Shown here: in pieces, positions 1-8,909 of the stretch
Position numbering within the stretch: position 1 is the first letter of the stretch
Layout of the letters: each line of letters begins with the position of its first letter
Assembly (NCBI RefSeq): GCF_018070345.1
Contig: NZ_JAGPXX010000017.1
Location: 57,247-121,246 of the forward strand
Length of the DNA: 64,000 nt
Direction of reading: 5' to 3'
From: Streptomyces sp. F63
GTDB lineage: Bacteria; Actinomycetota; Actinomycetes; Streptomycetales; Streptomycetaceae
Program-made: the position numbers and the translations under genes
Notes under the pieces: generated by a model
Database searches by the model: none
What the model saw: only the letters and a program-made list of their open reading frames with translations
Told to the model about the DNA's origin: nothing

Positions 1-608
1 GCGCCGCGCAGCAGATGGCTGTTGACGACGGAGAGGCCGTAGCAGTAGTGCAGGGGCAGTGTCGTGGCGGCGCGGTCGGTGGGGCGGATGTCCAGGTAGC
101 GGGCGATGGCCTCGGCATTGCTCCGCAGGTTCTCGTGGGAGAGGCGGACCAGCTTCGGCGAACCGGTGGACCCGGACGTGCTCAGCAGCAGGGCGAGGTC
201 CGGGTGCAGCTCGTGGACGGGGACCGGGTGCCGTTCCTCCAGCTCCCACCGGCCGTCCACGGGCCGGATCACCACGTCCGGGTCGTAGGCGCTGATCATC
301 GCGTCCAGCGTTCCGGGGCTGCCGCCCGGGACGAGCAGCACGGGGTGGCCCCCGGCGAGGGCCGCGAGGTAGGCGACCACGGCGCCGGCCGTGTTGGTGC
401 CGGCCAGCAGCACCAGCCGCCGCCGGGATCCGAGACGCCGGGCCGTCGCCGCCACCCGCGCGGCGAGGTCCCGGTAGGACAGCTCGCCGTCCGCCGTGAT
501 GAGGGCGATGCGGTCGCCGTGGGCCGTCAGGTCCGCGGCGAAGGGAGGGGCGGTGGTGCCGGGGGAACGGTCGGAGGGCGGGTCGGAGTGGTGCGTCACG
601 TGCCGCAT
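1..608 (-). CDS. Adenylate-forming (AMP-binding) ligase, N-terminal part, cut by the window edge
   Basis: The minus-strand frame is open from an ATG at 608 to the left edge and encodes about 202 residues of an acyl/aryl-AMP ligase. The P-loop-like A3 core is clear near residue 155 (LLLSTSGSTGSPKLVRLSHE) and precedes the usual DxxxxxLPLHYCYG region. Such enzymes activate a carboxylate as acyl-adenylate. The substrate cannot be read because the binding-pocket and C-terminal domains lie outside the window. A strong iron box sits three bases upstream of the start codon, and an iron importer diverges from it, so a role in siderophore assembly or another iron-starvation response is the natural inference. 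Family: clear; pathway: inferred. Confidence 0.8.
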   Translation of the reverse strand, partial: MRHVTHHSDPPSDRSPGTTAPPFAADLTAHGDRIALITADGELSYRDLAARVAATARRLGSRRRLVLLAGTNTAGAVVAYLAALAGGHPVLLVPGGSPGTLDAMISAYDPDVVIRPVDGRWELEERHPVPVHELHPDLALLLSTSGSTGSPKLVRLSHENLRSNAEAIARYLDIRPTDRAATTLPLHYCYGLSVVNSHLLRG

Positions 609-610
609 CG

Positions 611-629
611 TAGGTAAGGCTTACCTAAA
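611..629. promoter_or_regulatory. Iron box (DmdR1/IdeR-type operator) for the ligase gene
   Basis: TAGGTAAGGCTTACCTAAA is a near-perfect dyad that matches the actinobacterial DmdR1/IdeR consensus TTAGGTTAGGCTAACCTAA. It abuts the ATG of the minus-strand ligase, so iron-loaded repressor would block its transcription or early elongation. Confidence 0.8.
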
Positions 630-760
630 ACCAAAACCCGCAGGACGTGTGATCTGCCCCGCGCGGCCCGCGCGGCTCTCCGGGGCCGGGGGATCCGGGG
701 CGCCGGCGAGGGCGTTGGCGAGCGGGGCGGAGGGGGGGCGGTGAACATCACACTTGACGG

Positions 761-779
761 TGAGGTTAGGTTTACCTTA
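761..779. promoter_or_regulatory. Iron box upstream of the iron ABC importer
   Basis: TGAGGTTAGGTTTACCTTA matches the DmdR1/IdeR consensus at 15 of 19 positions. It lies 105 bases before the substrate-binding-protein start, in the promoter zone of the rightward operon. Together with the box at 611 it suggests coordinated iron repression of both divergent units. Confidence 0.75.
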
Positions 780-883
780 ACCATGGGGGTGCATATCCCG
801 TCCCCCCGCGGCGATCGACCAGCCGCCGCCTCCCGCCCGCGCCCCGCGCGGTCCCGGGGGCGCCCTGCAAGGAAGGCACCACC

Positions 884-1918
884 ATGCGTCGCCCCCCGGC
901 CCGCCGTCTCGCCGCGCTCGTCGCCGCGGCCCTCCTCCTGCCCGCGGCCGCGGCCTGCGGCGGTGACGACCAGGGCGGCTCGGGGGAGGACTCCGCGCTC
1001 GTCATCTACTCCGGCCGCAACGAGAAGCTGGTGGGGCCGATCCTCGACGAGGTCGAGAAGGCGGTCGGCAGCGAGGTCGAGGTCCGCTACGGCGACAGCG
1101 CCGAGCTGGCGGCCCAGATCCTGGAGGAGGGCGACAAGAGCGAGGCCGCGCTGTTCTTCTCCCAGGACGCCGGTGCCCTCGGCGCCCTGTCCAAGGAGGG
1201 CCGGCTGGAGAAACTGCCGGAGAAGACCCTCGGCAAGGTCGCCCCGGCCTACCGCTCCGGCGAGGGCGACTGGACCGGGGTCTCCGGACGCGCCCGCGTC
1301 ATCGCCTACAACCCGGAGAAGACCGCGAAGGCCCCGGACAGCGTCCACGACCTCACCGCGCCCAAGTGGAAGGGGAAGGTCGGCTACGCCCCGACCAACG
1401 CCTCCTTCCAGGCCTTCGTCACCGGCATGCGGGTCCTGGAGGGCGACGACGCCACCCGCGAGTGGCTGAGGGACCTCAAGGCCAACGGGGCGAAGGAGTT
1501 CACCAACAACCTCGCCGTGCTCGACGCGGTCGACTCCGGAGAGGTCTCCCTCGGCCTGATCAACCACTACTACTGGTACGAGCGGGTCGCCGAGAAGGGC
1601 GAGGACAAGGTCACCGCGAAGCTCCGCTTCCTGCCCGGCGGGGACCCGGGTGCCCTGGTCAACGTGGCCGGCGTCGGCGTCCTGGAGGGCAGCGGGCAGA
1701 GCGGGCAGGCGCGCAAGGCCGTCGACTTCCTGCTCTCCGAGAAGGCGCAGACCTACTTCGCCGAGGAGACCAAGGAGTACCCGCTGGCCGCCGGGGTCGA
1801 CCCGAAGACCGAGGGCCTGCCGCCGCTGGACTCCCTCGACAGCCCCGAGATCGACCTCGGCGAACTGGACTCCCTCCAGGAGACGCTGGCCATGCTCCAA
1901 GACGTCGGCATGGTCTGA
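884..1918 (+). CDS. Ferric-iron ABC transporter substrate-binding lipoprotein (FbpA/AfuA type)
   Basis: This 344-residue extracellular binding protein captures Fe(III) (free or loosely chelated) for the permease encoded next. The N-terminus has a basic stretch, a hydrophobic core and a lipobox-like AAAC at about residue 25, followed by an acidic Gly-rich linker, so it is probably a lipoprotein. The mature part begins LVIYSGRNEKLVGPI, typical of the FbpA family (ALVIYSG..E.L..P), and contains NHYYWYER around residue 230, where paired tyrosines ligate iron in the family. The ATG at 884 has GGAAGG nine bases upstream. It is first gene of a three-gene operon behind an iron box. Confidence 0.9.
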   Translation: MRRPPARRLAALVAAALLLPAAAACGGDDQGGSGEDSALVIYSGRNEKLVGPILDEVEKAVGSEVEVRYGDSAELAAQILEEGDKSEAALFFSQDAGALGALSKEGRLEKLPEKTLGKVAPAYRSGEGDWTGVSGRARVIAYNPEKTAKAPDSVHDLTAPKWKGKVGYAPTNASFQAFVTGMRVLEGDDATREWLRDLKANGAKEFTNNLAVLDAVDSGEVSLGLINHYYWYERVAEKGEDKVTAKLRFLPGGDPGALVNVAGVGVLEGSGQSGQARKAVDFLLSEKAQTYFAEETKEYPLAAGVDPKTEGLPPLDSLDSPEIDLGELDSLQETLAMLQDVGMV

Positions 1919-1921
1919 TCC

Positions 1922-3520
1922 ATGCGCTCCTCCCCGCCCGCGGCCCCGGCGGCCCCGGCGGCCCCCGCACCCGGCCCGGCCGGCGCCCCGGCGCCCGCCG
2001 GGTACCGGCGTGCCGGGAGCCGGCCGCCCTGGCCCCTGATGATCCTCGCGAGCGTCGCCTCGGTGTTCGCGCTGCTGCCGCTCGGCTACCTCGCCGTCCG
2101 CGCCCTGGAACGCGGCCCCGGCCACGCCTGGGACCTCGTCATGACCGAGCGCACCGCCTCGCTGCTCGGCCGGAGCCTGGGACTCACCGCCGTCGTCGTC
2201 GCCGCCTGCCTCGTGCTCGGGGTCTCCCTGGCCTGGCTCACCGTGCGCACCGACCTGCCCGGCGCCCGGTTCTGGTCGGTCCTGGTGACCCTGCCGCTGG
2301 CGGTGCCCAGCTACGTCGCCGCGTTCACCTGGCTGTCCGCCGCCCCCGGCCTGGCCGGGTTCACCGGAGCCGCCCTCGCGCTGACCCTGGTGAGCTTCCC
2401 CTACGTCTACCTGCCGGTGACCGCCGCCCTGCGGGGCACCGATCCCGCGCAGGAGGAGGCGTCCCGCTCCCTGGGCCTCGGGCCGGTCCGCACCTTTCTG
2501 CGGGTCACCCTCCCGCAGCTGCGGCCCGCCGCCGCGGGCGGAGGGCTGCTGGTCGCCCTCTACGTGCTCTCCGACTTCGGCGCCGTCTCCCTGATGCGCT
2601 ACGACACCTTCACCCGCGCCATCCACACCTCCTACCGCGCCAGCTTCGACCGCACCCCCGCGGCCGCCCTCAGCGTCGTCCTCGTGGTGATGACCGTGCT
2701 CCTCGTCGCCGCCGAGGCCCGCACCCGGGGGCGCGCCGGGCACGCCCGGACGGGCACGGGCAGCGCCCGTCCCGCCCGTCCCGCCGCCCTCGGCCGCTGG
2801 CGGGTCCCCGCCCTGGCCTGGTGCGGCGCGGTGACGGCCGTGGCCGTCGCCCTGCCGCTCGGCACCCTCGGCTACTGGCTGGCCGTCGGCTCCTCCGCGA
2901 CCTGGGACCCCGCCCGCCTCGCCCAGACCGCCTGGGCCACGCTCGGCGTCGCCGCCGCCGGGGCCGCGCTCACCACCGTGCTGGCCCTGCCCGTCGGCGT
3001 GATCGCCGCCCGCCACCGGGGGCGCGCCGCCCGGCTCCTGGAGCAGACGGCCTACGCCGGGCACGCGCTGCCCGGCATCACCGTGGCCCTGGCCCTGGTC
3101 TTCCTCGCCGTGCGCTACGCCCACCCGCTCTACCAGGAACTGCCGTTGCTGGTCGCCGCCTACGCGGTGCTGTTCCTGCCCGTCGCGGTGGCCGCCACGC
3201 GCTCCGCCGTCCTCCAGGCCCCGCCCGTGCTGGAGGACGTGGCCCGCTCCCTCGGCCGCTCACCGCTGCGGGCCCTGCGGGAGGTCACCGTCCCGCTGGC
3301 GGCGCCCGGAGTGGCCGCCGGGGCGGCGCTGGTCTTCGTGGTGTGCATGAAGGAACTCCCCGCGACCCTGCTGCTCCGCCCCACCGGCATGGACACCCTG
3401 GCCACCCGCCTGTGGACCGAGACCGGCGCCGGGGCCTTCGCCGCCGCCGCCCCGTACGCCGCCGCGCTGATCCTCCTCGCGGCCGTCCCCTCGTATCTGC
3501 TCGGGAGGCACCGCACATGA
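1922..3520 (+). CDS. Iron ABC transporter permease (FbpB type, two fused halves)
   Basis: This 532-residue inner-membrane permease forms the channel of the Fe(III) importer. It has roughly twelve hydrophobic segments in two homologous halves. Each half carries the ATPase-contact (EAA-like) loop, seen as EEASRSLGLGPVRTF near residue 180 and EDVARSLGRSPLRAL near residue 438, as in FbpB/ThiP-like permeases. It starts four bases after the binding-protein stop and overlaps the ATPase gene by four bases (ATGA), so translation is coupled. The Ala/Pro-rich N-terminal tail of about 35 residues is not conserved in appearance; a start further in is possible. Confidence 0.88.
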   Translation: MRSSPPAAPAAPAAPAPGPAGAPAPAGYRRAGSRPPWPLMILASVASVFALLPLGYLAVRALERGPGHAWDLVMTERTASLLGRSLGLTAVVVAACLVLGVSLAWLTVRTDLPGARFWSVLVTLPLAVPSYVAAFTWLSAAPGLAGFTGAALALTLVSFPYVYLPVTAALRGTDPAQEEASRSLGLGPVRTFLRVTLPQLRPAAAGGGLLVALYVLSDFGAVSLMRYDTFTRAIHTSYRASFDRTPAAALSVVLVVMTVLLVAAEARTRGRAGHARTGTGSARPARPAALGRWRVPALAWCGAVTAVAVALPLGTLGYWLAVGSSATWDPARLAQTAWATLGVAAAGAALTTVLALPVGVIAARHRGRAARLLEQTAYAGHALPGITVALALVFLAVRYAHPLYQELPLLVAAYAVLFLPVAVAATRSAVLQAPPVLEDVARSLGRSPLRALREVTVPLAAPGVAAGAALVFVVCMKELPATLLLRPTGMDTLATRLWTETGAGAFAAAAPYAAALILLAAVPSYLLGRHRT

Positions 3521-4572
3521 CCGAACTGCGCATCTCCGCCCTGTCGAAGTCCTACGGCGGCGGCACGCCCGTGCTCGACGGCCTCGGCCTCACCGTGCCC
3601 GCCGGGGCCCTGGCCGCCGTGCTCGGCCCCTCCGGCTGCGGCAAGACGACCCTGCTGCGGATCATCGCCGGCTTCCTTCGGGCGGACGCGGGCACCGTCG
3701 AGGTGGCCGGCCGCACGGTGGAGGGCCCGGGCACGCATGTGCCGCCCGAGCGGCGCCGGATCGGCATCGTCCCGCAGGAGGGCGCGCTGTTCCCGCATCT
3801 GAGCGTGGCCCGCAACGTGGCCTTCGGACTCCCGGGCAAGGACCGCGGGGAACGGCGGCGCCGCACCGGGGAGATGCTCGACCTGGTCGGGCTGGCCGGC
3901 TACGGGGACCGGATGCCGCACGAGCTCTCCGGCGGCCAGCAGCAGCGGGTGGCGCTGGCCCGGGCTCTCGCCCCGCGGCCGGAACTGGTGCTGCTGGACG
4001 AGCCGTTCAACGCCCTCGACAGCGCCCTGCGCACGGAGGTGCGGGCCGACGTCCGGGCCGCGCTGCGCGCCACCGGCGCCACCGCCGTCCTGGTCACCCA
4101 CGACCAGCAGGAGGCGCTGTCCACCGCGGACCTGGTGGCCGTCGTCCGGAACGGGACGGTCGCCCAGTGCGGCACTCCGCAGGACGTCTACCGGCACCCG
4201 GCCGACCTGTGGGTCGCGGGCTTCGTCGGCGAGGCCGTGACGCTCCCCGCCACGGCCCGGGACGGCGCCGCCGTCACCGCCCTGGGGCGGATACCGGTCA
4301 CCGGGTCCGCGGGGGAGGGCGGCGCGGTGAGCGGCCCCCGGGAGGGCACCGTGCTGCTGAGGCCCGAGCAGTTGCGGCTCACCGGGACGGCGGCGGCGGA
4401 GGCCCTCGGCACGGTGCTCGACGTGAGCTACTTCGGGCACGACGCCATGGTCCGTGTCCTGGTGGAGGGGCTGGACAGCCCCGTGGAGGTGCGTGTCGCC
4501 GGACCGGTGACCGTCCGGCCGGGCGAGCGGACGGGCATCGGCGTCACGGGGGAGGCGGCGCTTCACGGCTGA
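3517..4572 (+). CDS. Iron ABC transporter ATP-binding protein (FbpC type)
   Basis: This 351-residue cytoplasmic ATPase powers the Fe(III) importer. It shows Walker A GPSGCGKTT near residue 37, the Q-loop in IGIVPQEG, the signature LSGGQQQR near residue 136, Walker B LVLLDEPF, and the switch histidine in LVTHDQQEA. The C-terminal hundred residues form a TOBE-like domain (VLLRPEQLRL, followed by VLDVSYFGHDAMVRV), as in FbpC/PotA-like subunits. The ATG lies inside the permease stop (ATGA), giving translational coupling. Confidence 0.9.
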   Translation: MTELRISALSKSYGGGTPVLDGLGLTVPAGALAAVLGPSGCGKTTLLRIIAGFLRADAGTVEVAGRTVEGPGTHVPPERRRIGIVPQEGALFPHLSVARNVAFGLPGKDRGERRRRTGEMLDLVGLAGYGDRMPHELSGGQQQRVALARALAPRPELVLLDEPFNALDSALRTEVRADVRAALRATGATAVLVTHDQQEALSTADLVAVVRNGTVAQCGTPQDVYRHPADLWVAGFVGEAVTLPATARDGAAVTALGRIPVTGSAGEGGAVSGPREGTVLLRPEQLRLTGTAAAEALGTVLDVSYFGHDAMVRVLVEGLDSPVEVRVAGPVTVRPGERTGIGVTGEAALHG

Positions 4573-4698
4573 GGGGGCCGGCGGGCCTCGGACGCCGGGG
4601 GCGGTTCCTGCGGTCCCGCCCCGACGAGCCGTACATCCGCGGACCCGGGGCAGGAGGCAGGAACGATCTTCGTTCGGACCTCAGGGGGGATCCCGCCC

Positions 4699-5002
4699 AT
4701 GGCCGCACCGACCCGGCGCCGCACACCCGGCCGGCCCGAGCCCGAGCGCGGACGGCCGCTCGGCATACGCCAGTTGGCGTCCACCATCGGGCTGCTGGCC
4801 GCCCTCGTCTGCGGCATCGGGCTGACACTGCGGCAGGCGGGCCCGGGCTCCCCGGGGCACCTGGTGATCGCGGCGCTCGTGACGCCGGTGGCCTTCCTGG
4901 CGGCGTCCGTGGTACGCGGCCGGCGGCGGGCGCGGGCCGCGGCCGCCCGGCACTCCGGCGCCGTCCCGGTGGAGGAGGAGCTGGCCGCCGCCGAGCGCGA
5001 CC
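4699..5002 (+). other. Membrane N-terminal segment, probably of the Mrr-like endonuclease gene, separated from it by a frameshift
   Basis: This frame begins with ATG at 4699 behind GGGGGGATC and encodes a basic head plus two hydrophobic spans (about residues 27-45 and 53-70), then an Arg/Ala-rich and acidic stretch ending AVPVEEELAAAE. The frame then runs on without a stop far past the endonuclease gene in low-information sequence, so it is not a normal gene end. Membrane-anchored Mrr-like proteins of this layout occur in Streptomyces. The simplest reading is one gene with a one-base gain or two-base loss near 4996-5003, in the CGCG stretch. Confidence 0.5.
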
Positions 5003-5512
5003 ATGCCGGAGCTGCTGCCCGGCCTGCGCCCGGAGACGGACCGGGCAGCGGCCCCGGAGCCGCCCGCGGACCCCCGCCCGGAGCAGGCCGCGGAGGCGGC
5101 CGGGGAGCCGCGTCCGGAGCGGGAGCCGCGCGGCGCCTGCGACTCGATGGACGCCGACGCGTTCGAGCAGGCGGTCGCGGCGCTGTGCGAACGCGACGGC
5201 TGCGCGGACGTCAGCGTGGTGGGCGGAGCCAACGATCTGGGCGCGGACGTCCTGGCCACCGGCCCGGACGGGCGGCGGATCGTCATCCAGTGCAAGCGCT
5301 ACGGCGAGACCAACAAGGTCGGCTCCCAGGACCTGCAGCGGTTCGGCGGAACGTGCTTCACCGTCCACGGGGCCGATGTCGCCGCCCTCGTCACCACCAG
5401 CTCGTTCACCGAACCGGCGGCCGACTACGCCGAGCGGACCGGCATCCGCTGCTTCGACGGAGCCGACCTGGTCGCGTGGGCGGACCGCGCCGGCCCGGCG
5501 CCGTGGGAGTGA
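5003..5512 (+). CDS. Mrr-like restriction endonuclease domain protein (PD-(D/E)XK)
   Basis: The 169-residue open frame holds a Mrr/RestrictionEndonuclease_IV-like nuclease fold. It has the helix MDADAFEQAVAALCERDG, then GANDLGADVL (catalytic Asp), then IVIQCKRY (QxK catalytic motif), and a downstream ALVTTSSFTEPA strand-helix that usually precedes the end of this domain. The family cleaves DNA, often modified DNA. ATG 5003 may not be the native start: the preceding frame (from 4699) encodes a fitting transmembrane N-terminus in another register. It is convergent with the SpoIIE phosphatase gene, 14 bases apart. Confidence 0.75.
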   Translation: MPELLPGLRPETDRAAAPEPPADPRPEQAAEAAGEPRPEREPRGACDSMDADAFEQAVAALCERDGCADVSVVGGANDLGADVLATGPDGRRIVIQCKRYGETNKVGSQDLQRFGGTCFTVHGADVAALVTTSSFTEPAADYAERTGIRCFDGADLVAWADRAGPAPWE

Positions 5513-5526
5513 CGGGCGCCGCCCGA

Positions 5527-6735
5527 TCAGTCCCGGAGGCGGTCGGGCGCGGCGCCGGGCCACTCGCAGACCAGGACGGTGGCGTCGTCCCGCATCGCGC
5601 CGCCGTGGTAGTCGAGAACGGCGTGGACCAGGCGGCGCAGCGTCTCCGGAACGGGCAGCTTGCCGGCCTCGTGGCGGATGATGAAGTCCGTGAAGCGCTG
5701 GACGCCGAACTGCTCGCCGCCCTCGGCACGTGCCTCGGTGATGCCGTCGGTGTAGAGCAGCAGCCGGTCACCGGGCTCCAGCTGGTCGCGGCAGAGGGTG
5801 ACGGGCAGGCCGAGCCCGGTGCCCAGCGGATGCGTGGGCCGGCAGCGCAGGGTGGTCGCCGTGCGGCCGCCGCGTATCACCACCGGTGGGAGATGGCCGC
5901 AGTTGATCCAGCTCAGCATCCCGGTCCCGAGGTCGAGGTCGGCGAGGATGCCGGTGGCGTAGCGGCTGCGGCCGAACTGCTCGACGAGGGTGTCCTCGAT
6001 CATCTCGCGGACCCGGATCAGGTCCGCGCCCTGCCGGCGGCCGCTGCGGCAGGCGGCCACGGCCAGATTGGCGGTCAGCCCGGCGGCGGTGTCGTGCCCC
6101 ATGGCGTCGAACACGGCGAGGTGGGCCGTGCCGTTGGCCTCGGCGTAGTCGAAGGCGTCCCCGGCGGTCTCGTAGGCCGGCTCCATGGCCGCGCTGACCA
6201 TCATGCGGTGGTTGGCGAAGGTCTTCGGCGGCATCAGGGTCCACTGCATCTCCGCGGACACCGTCATCGGCCGGGTGCGGCACAGGCGGGCGAGCGAGTC
6301 GCTGACGGCCCGCTTGCTGACCAGCAGCAGCCCCAGCAGCGAGGCCAGCCCCGCCATCACCTCCTCGGCCTCCGGGCCGGGTTCGGCGGGCTCGCAGCTC
6401 AGCACGCCGATCCGCTCGGTGCCGTCCAGGATCGGAACCCAGGACTGCTGCCGGCCGCCGGTGACGGCCTGCAGGATCCGGACGCTCCGGAAGGCGCGGC
6501 CCGGCAGGGTGGCGTCGATCCGCAGCTGCCGGCCGCCCTCACCGGCGTCGGGGCCGCGGCCGGTCACCTCCCGCAGGACGTCCTCCTGCAGATCGGCCAC
6601 GTACATCCGCAGACGGTGCAGGCCCACCCGGCCGGCGTGCTCGGCCGCCAGGGACGGCAGCTGCGCGAGACTCGCCGTGTGGCTGGCATCGAGCAGTGAG
6701 GTCAGCATCCGGGCGGTGTCGCACAAAGGCATCAT
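5527..6735 (-). CDS. PP2C-type SpoIIE phosphatase with GAF-like sensor
   Basis: This is a 402-residue protein-serine phosphatase of the SpoIIE/RsbU class, which dephosphorylates anti-anti-sigma factors. An N-terminal region of about 160 residues resembles a GAF domain (RMYVADLQED near residue 45, then WVPILDGTERIGVL). The catalytic domain follows, with QWTLMPP, then ETAGDAFDYAEANG, VFDAMGHDTAAG (metal-binding DxxGHG-like segment, here with A for the usual D/V), and LLLYTDGITEAR. The start at 6735 is the first of two Met codons before the conserved region; longer Arg/Pro-rich extensions in the same frame look non-coding. Alanine-rich substitutions do not remove the acidic metal ligands. Confidence 0.85.
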   Translation of the reverse strand: MMPLCDTARMLTSLLDASHTASLAQLPSLAAEHAGRVGLHRLRMYVADLQEDVLREVTGRGPDAGEGGRQLRIDATLPGRAFRSVRILQAVTGGRQQSWVPILDGTERIGVLSCEPAEPGPEAEEVMAGLASLLGLLLVSKRAVSDSLARLCRTRPMTVSAEMQWTLMPPKTFANHRMMVSAAMEPAYETAGDAFDYAEANGTAHLAVFDAMGHDTAAGLTANLAVAACRSGRRQGADLIRVREMIEDTLVEQFGRSRYATGILADLDLGTGMLSWINCGHLPPVVIRGGRTATTLRCRPTHPLGTGLGLPVTLCRDQLEPGDRLLLYTDGITEARAEGGEQFGVQRFTDFIIRHEAGKLPVPETLRRLVHAVLDYHGGAMRDDATVLVCEWPGAAPDRLRD

Positions 6736-7370
6736 GTGGCCGAACCCATCCGGGCGGGAGCCCTCGCGCCCGTCTCCTTGCCGCACCCCGCGGCACGCCG
6801 CGGGACGGTGTCCGGGTCCGCCGGAACGAGAGATCGACTTGCGGGCGGCCCTCCAGCCTATGCGCCGCCGACCGGCCGGCGGCCCGCGCGGTCGCCGGTC
6901 CCGCCGGTACACCGGCGAGGCGGGCGAGGTGCTGCGGACACGATGGCGGCGGGGGAGGCCCCGCGTGAGCGGCTGGACCCGGTGGTGGCCGTCCACGCTC
7001 CGGGCACGTACAGCTCCACGCCGGCAGCTCCACGCCGGGCCCGCGGGTCCACGACGCCGCCCGCCGCCCGGACGACGCCACCCGCCCGGAGATCTCCCGG
7101 CGCTGCGTGGAGCGGCTCATCGCCCCCGGCCGCGCCCATGGCGGACGCCGCGGCCGCGGGCGAGCCGCGGAAGGCCGATCCCGGATTCCCCGCCACGGCC
7201 TTCCGCGGACCGGCCGGTGCCGCCGAGCCGATGCCCGGCGACGTCGCCATGCCGCCGGAGCCGCGCCTTGAGGGGCTCCGGCGGGGAGGCCGTGCGGCAG
7301 GTCGTCGCTCTCTTCCTGCGCGGGGCCGCGCCGGACCGGGCCGCGGCCCGGGGTCGCGGCCGGACAGGGC
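6736..7370. other. 635-base stretch without a supported gene
   Basis: All frames here give Arg/Pro/Gly-rich products with no recognisable motif and no good ribosome-binding site. It lies between two leftward genes and may hold the SpoIIE phosphatase promoter and the end of the TetR transcript. Confidence 0.4.
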
Positions 7371-8045
7371 TCAACTCCGGGCGCCGGCCCCCTCGTCCGG
7401 GTGCAGGGCGTCGAGAATGAGGGTGAGGCCGAAGGTGAACTCCTCGGCGTAGTCGTAACCGGGTTTGAGGGCGTGCTCCGTGGCGAGCTCGGTGAGGTGG
7501 GGGTAGGCGTCGGCGGGCATCTCGCGCAGGATGGCGCCCGCCACCTCGTCCAGCTCCGCCGCGTCGCTGAACGGCAGGCTCAGCTCCTGGAGCACGAAGC
7601 CGTACAGATAGCTGTCGATCAGTGAGAAGGCGTGCGCGGCCATGGGGACCGAGAACCCCCCGGCGCGCAGCAGCCCGATGACGGTGTCGTGGTGGCGCAG
7701 GGTCGCCGGCCCGGGCCGGGTGCGGGAGTCCATCAGGGCGACGGCCCACGGATGGCGCCGGAGCGCGGCGCGGGCGGAGACCGCGCGCCGGCGCATGGCG
7801 CTCTTCCAGGGCATGTCGCGCGGTGGCAGGTCGATCTCCCCGAACACCGCGTCCACCATGCCGTCGAGGAGGTCCTCCCGGCCGGTGACGTGGTGGTAGA
7901 GCGACATGGCCTCGACGCCCAGGGGCCGGGCGACGGCCCGCATGGTGAGCGCTGCCGAGCCCTTCTCGTCCGCCACCGCCATCGCCGTGCGGATCACCCG
8001 CTCGCGGCTGAGCGTCCCACGCCGGCCCCCGGCTCCCTCGCGCAT
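7371..8045 (-). CDS. TetR-family regulator (TetR_C class)
   Basis: This 224-residue repressor has an N-terminal helix-turn-helix (residues 12-58: SRERVIRTAMAVADEKG, then LTMRAVARPLGVEAMSLYHH), followed by the long TetR/ActII-like C-terminal ligand domain with AHAFSLIDSYLYGFVLQE. The ATG at 8045 follows AAGGGAGGGCGG. It diverges from an NAD(P)-binding oxidoreductase gene, and two matching 15-base dyads lie in the 90-base intergenic region, so it probably represses both itself and that neighbour until a small hydrophobic ligand binds. Confidence 0.9.
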   Translation of the reverse strand: MREGAGGRRGTLSRERVIRTAMAVADEKGSAALTMRAVARPLGVEAMSLYHHVTGREDLLDGMVDAVFGEIDLPPRDMPWKSAMRRRAVSARAALRRHPWAVALMDSRTRPGPATLRHHDTVIGLLRAGGFSVPMAAHAFSLIDSYLYGFVLQELSLPFSDAAELDEVAGAILREMPADAYPHLTELATEHALKPGYDYAEEFTFGLTLILDALHPDEGAGARS

Positions 8046-8065
8046 CCGCCCTCCCTTCGCTCCCC

Positions 8066-8110
8066 TTGACTGCCTTACGGCATAAGGCTAGCGTGCCTTA
8101 CATCGTAAGG
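8066..8110 (+). promoter_or_regulatory. Promoter with two tandem TetR-type operators
   Basis: CCTTACGGCATAAGG (8073-8087) and CCTTACATCGTAAGG (8096-8110) share the arms CCTTA-N5-TAAGG, starts 23 bases apart (about two helical turns). They overlap a plausible rightward promoter, TTGACT (8066-8071) with 17-base spacing to TAGCGT (8089-8094). Inferred binding site of the adjacent TetR protein. Confidence 0.7.
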
Positions 8111-8135
8111 TTGACATCCGGTGAGGGGCTGCGTC

Positions 8136-8909
<774 letters not shown>

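Noticed and set aside
596..3124. Long minus-strand open frame opposite the iron importer
   Set aside because: Gly/Arg/Gln-rich antisense of well-supported permease and binding-protein genes; no motif.
1366..3516. Plus-strand frame before the ABC ATPase
   Set aside because: It is the out-of-register shadow of the binding protein and permease; the ATPase itself starts at 3517.
6736..7370. Frames between the SpoIIE phosphatase and TetR genes
   Set aside because: No motif, no ribosome-binding site, and composition typical of antisense or random GC-rich translation.
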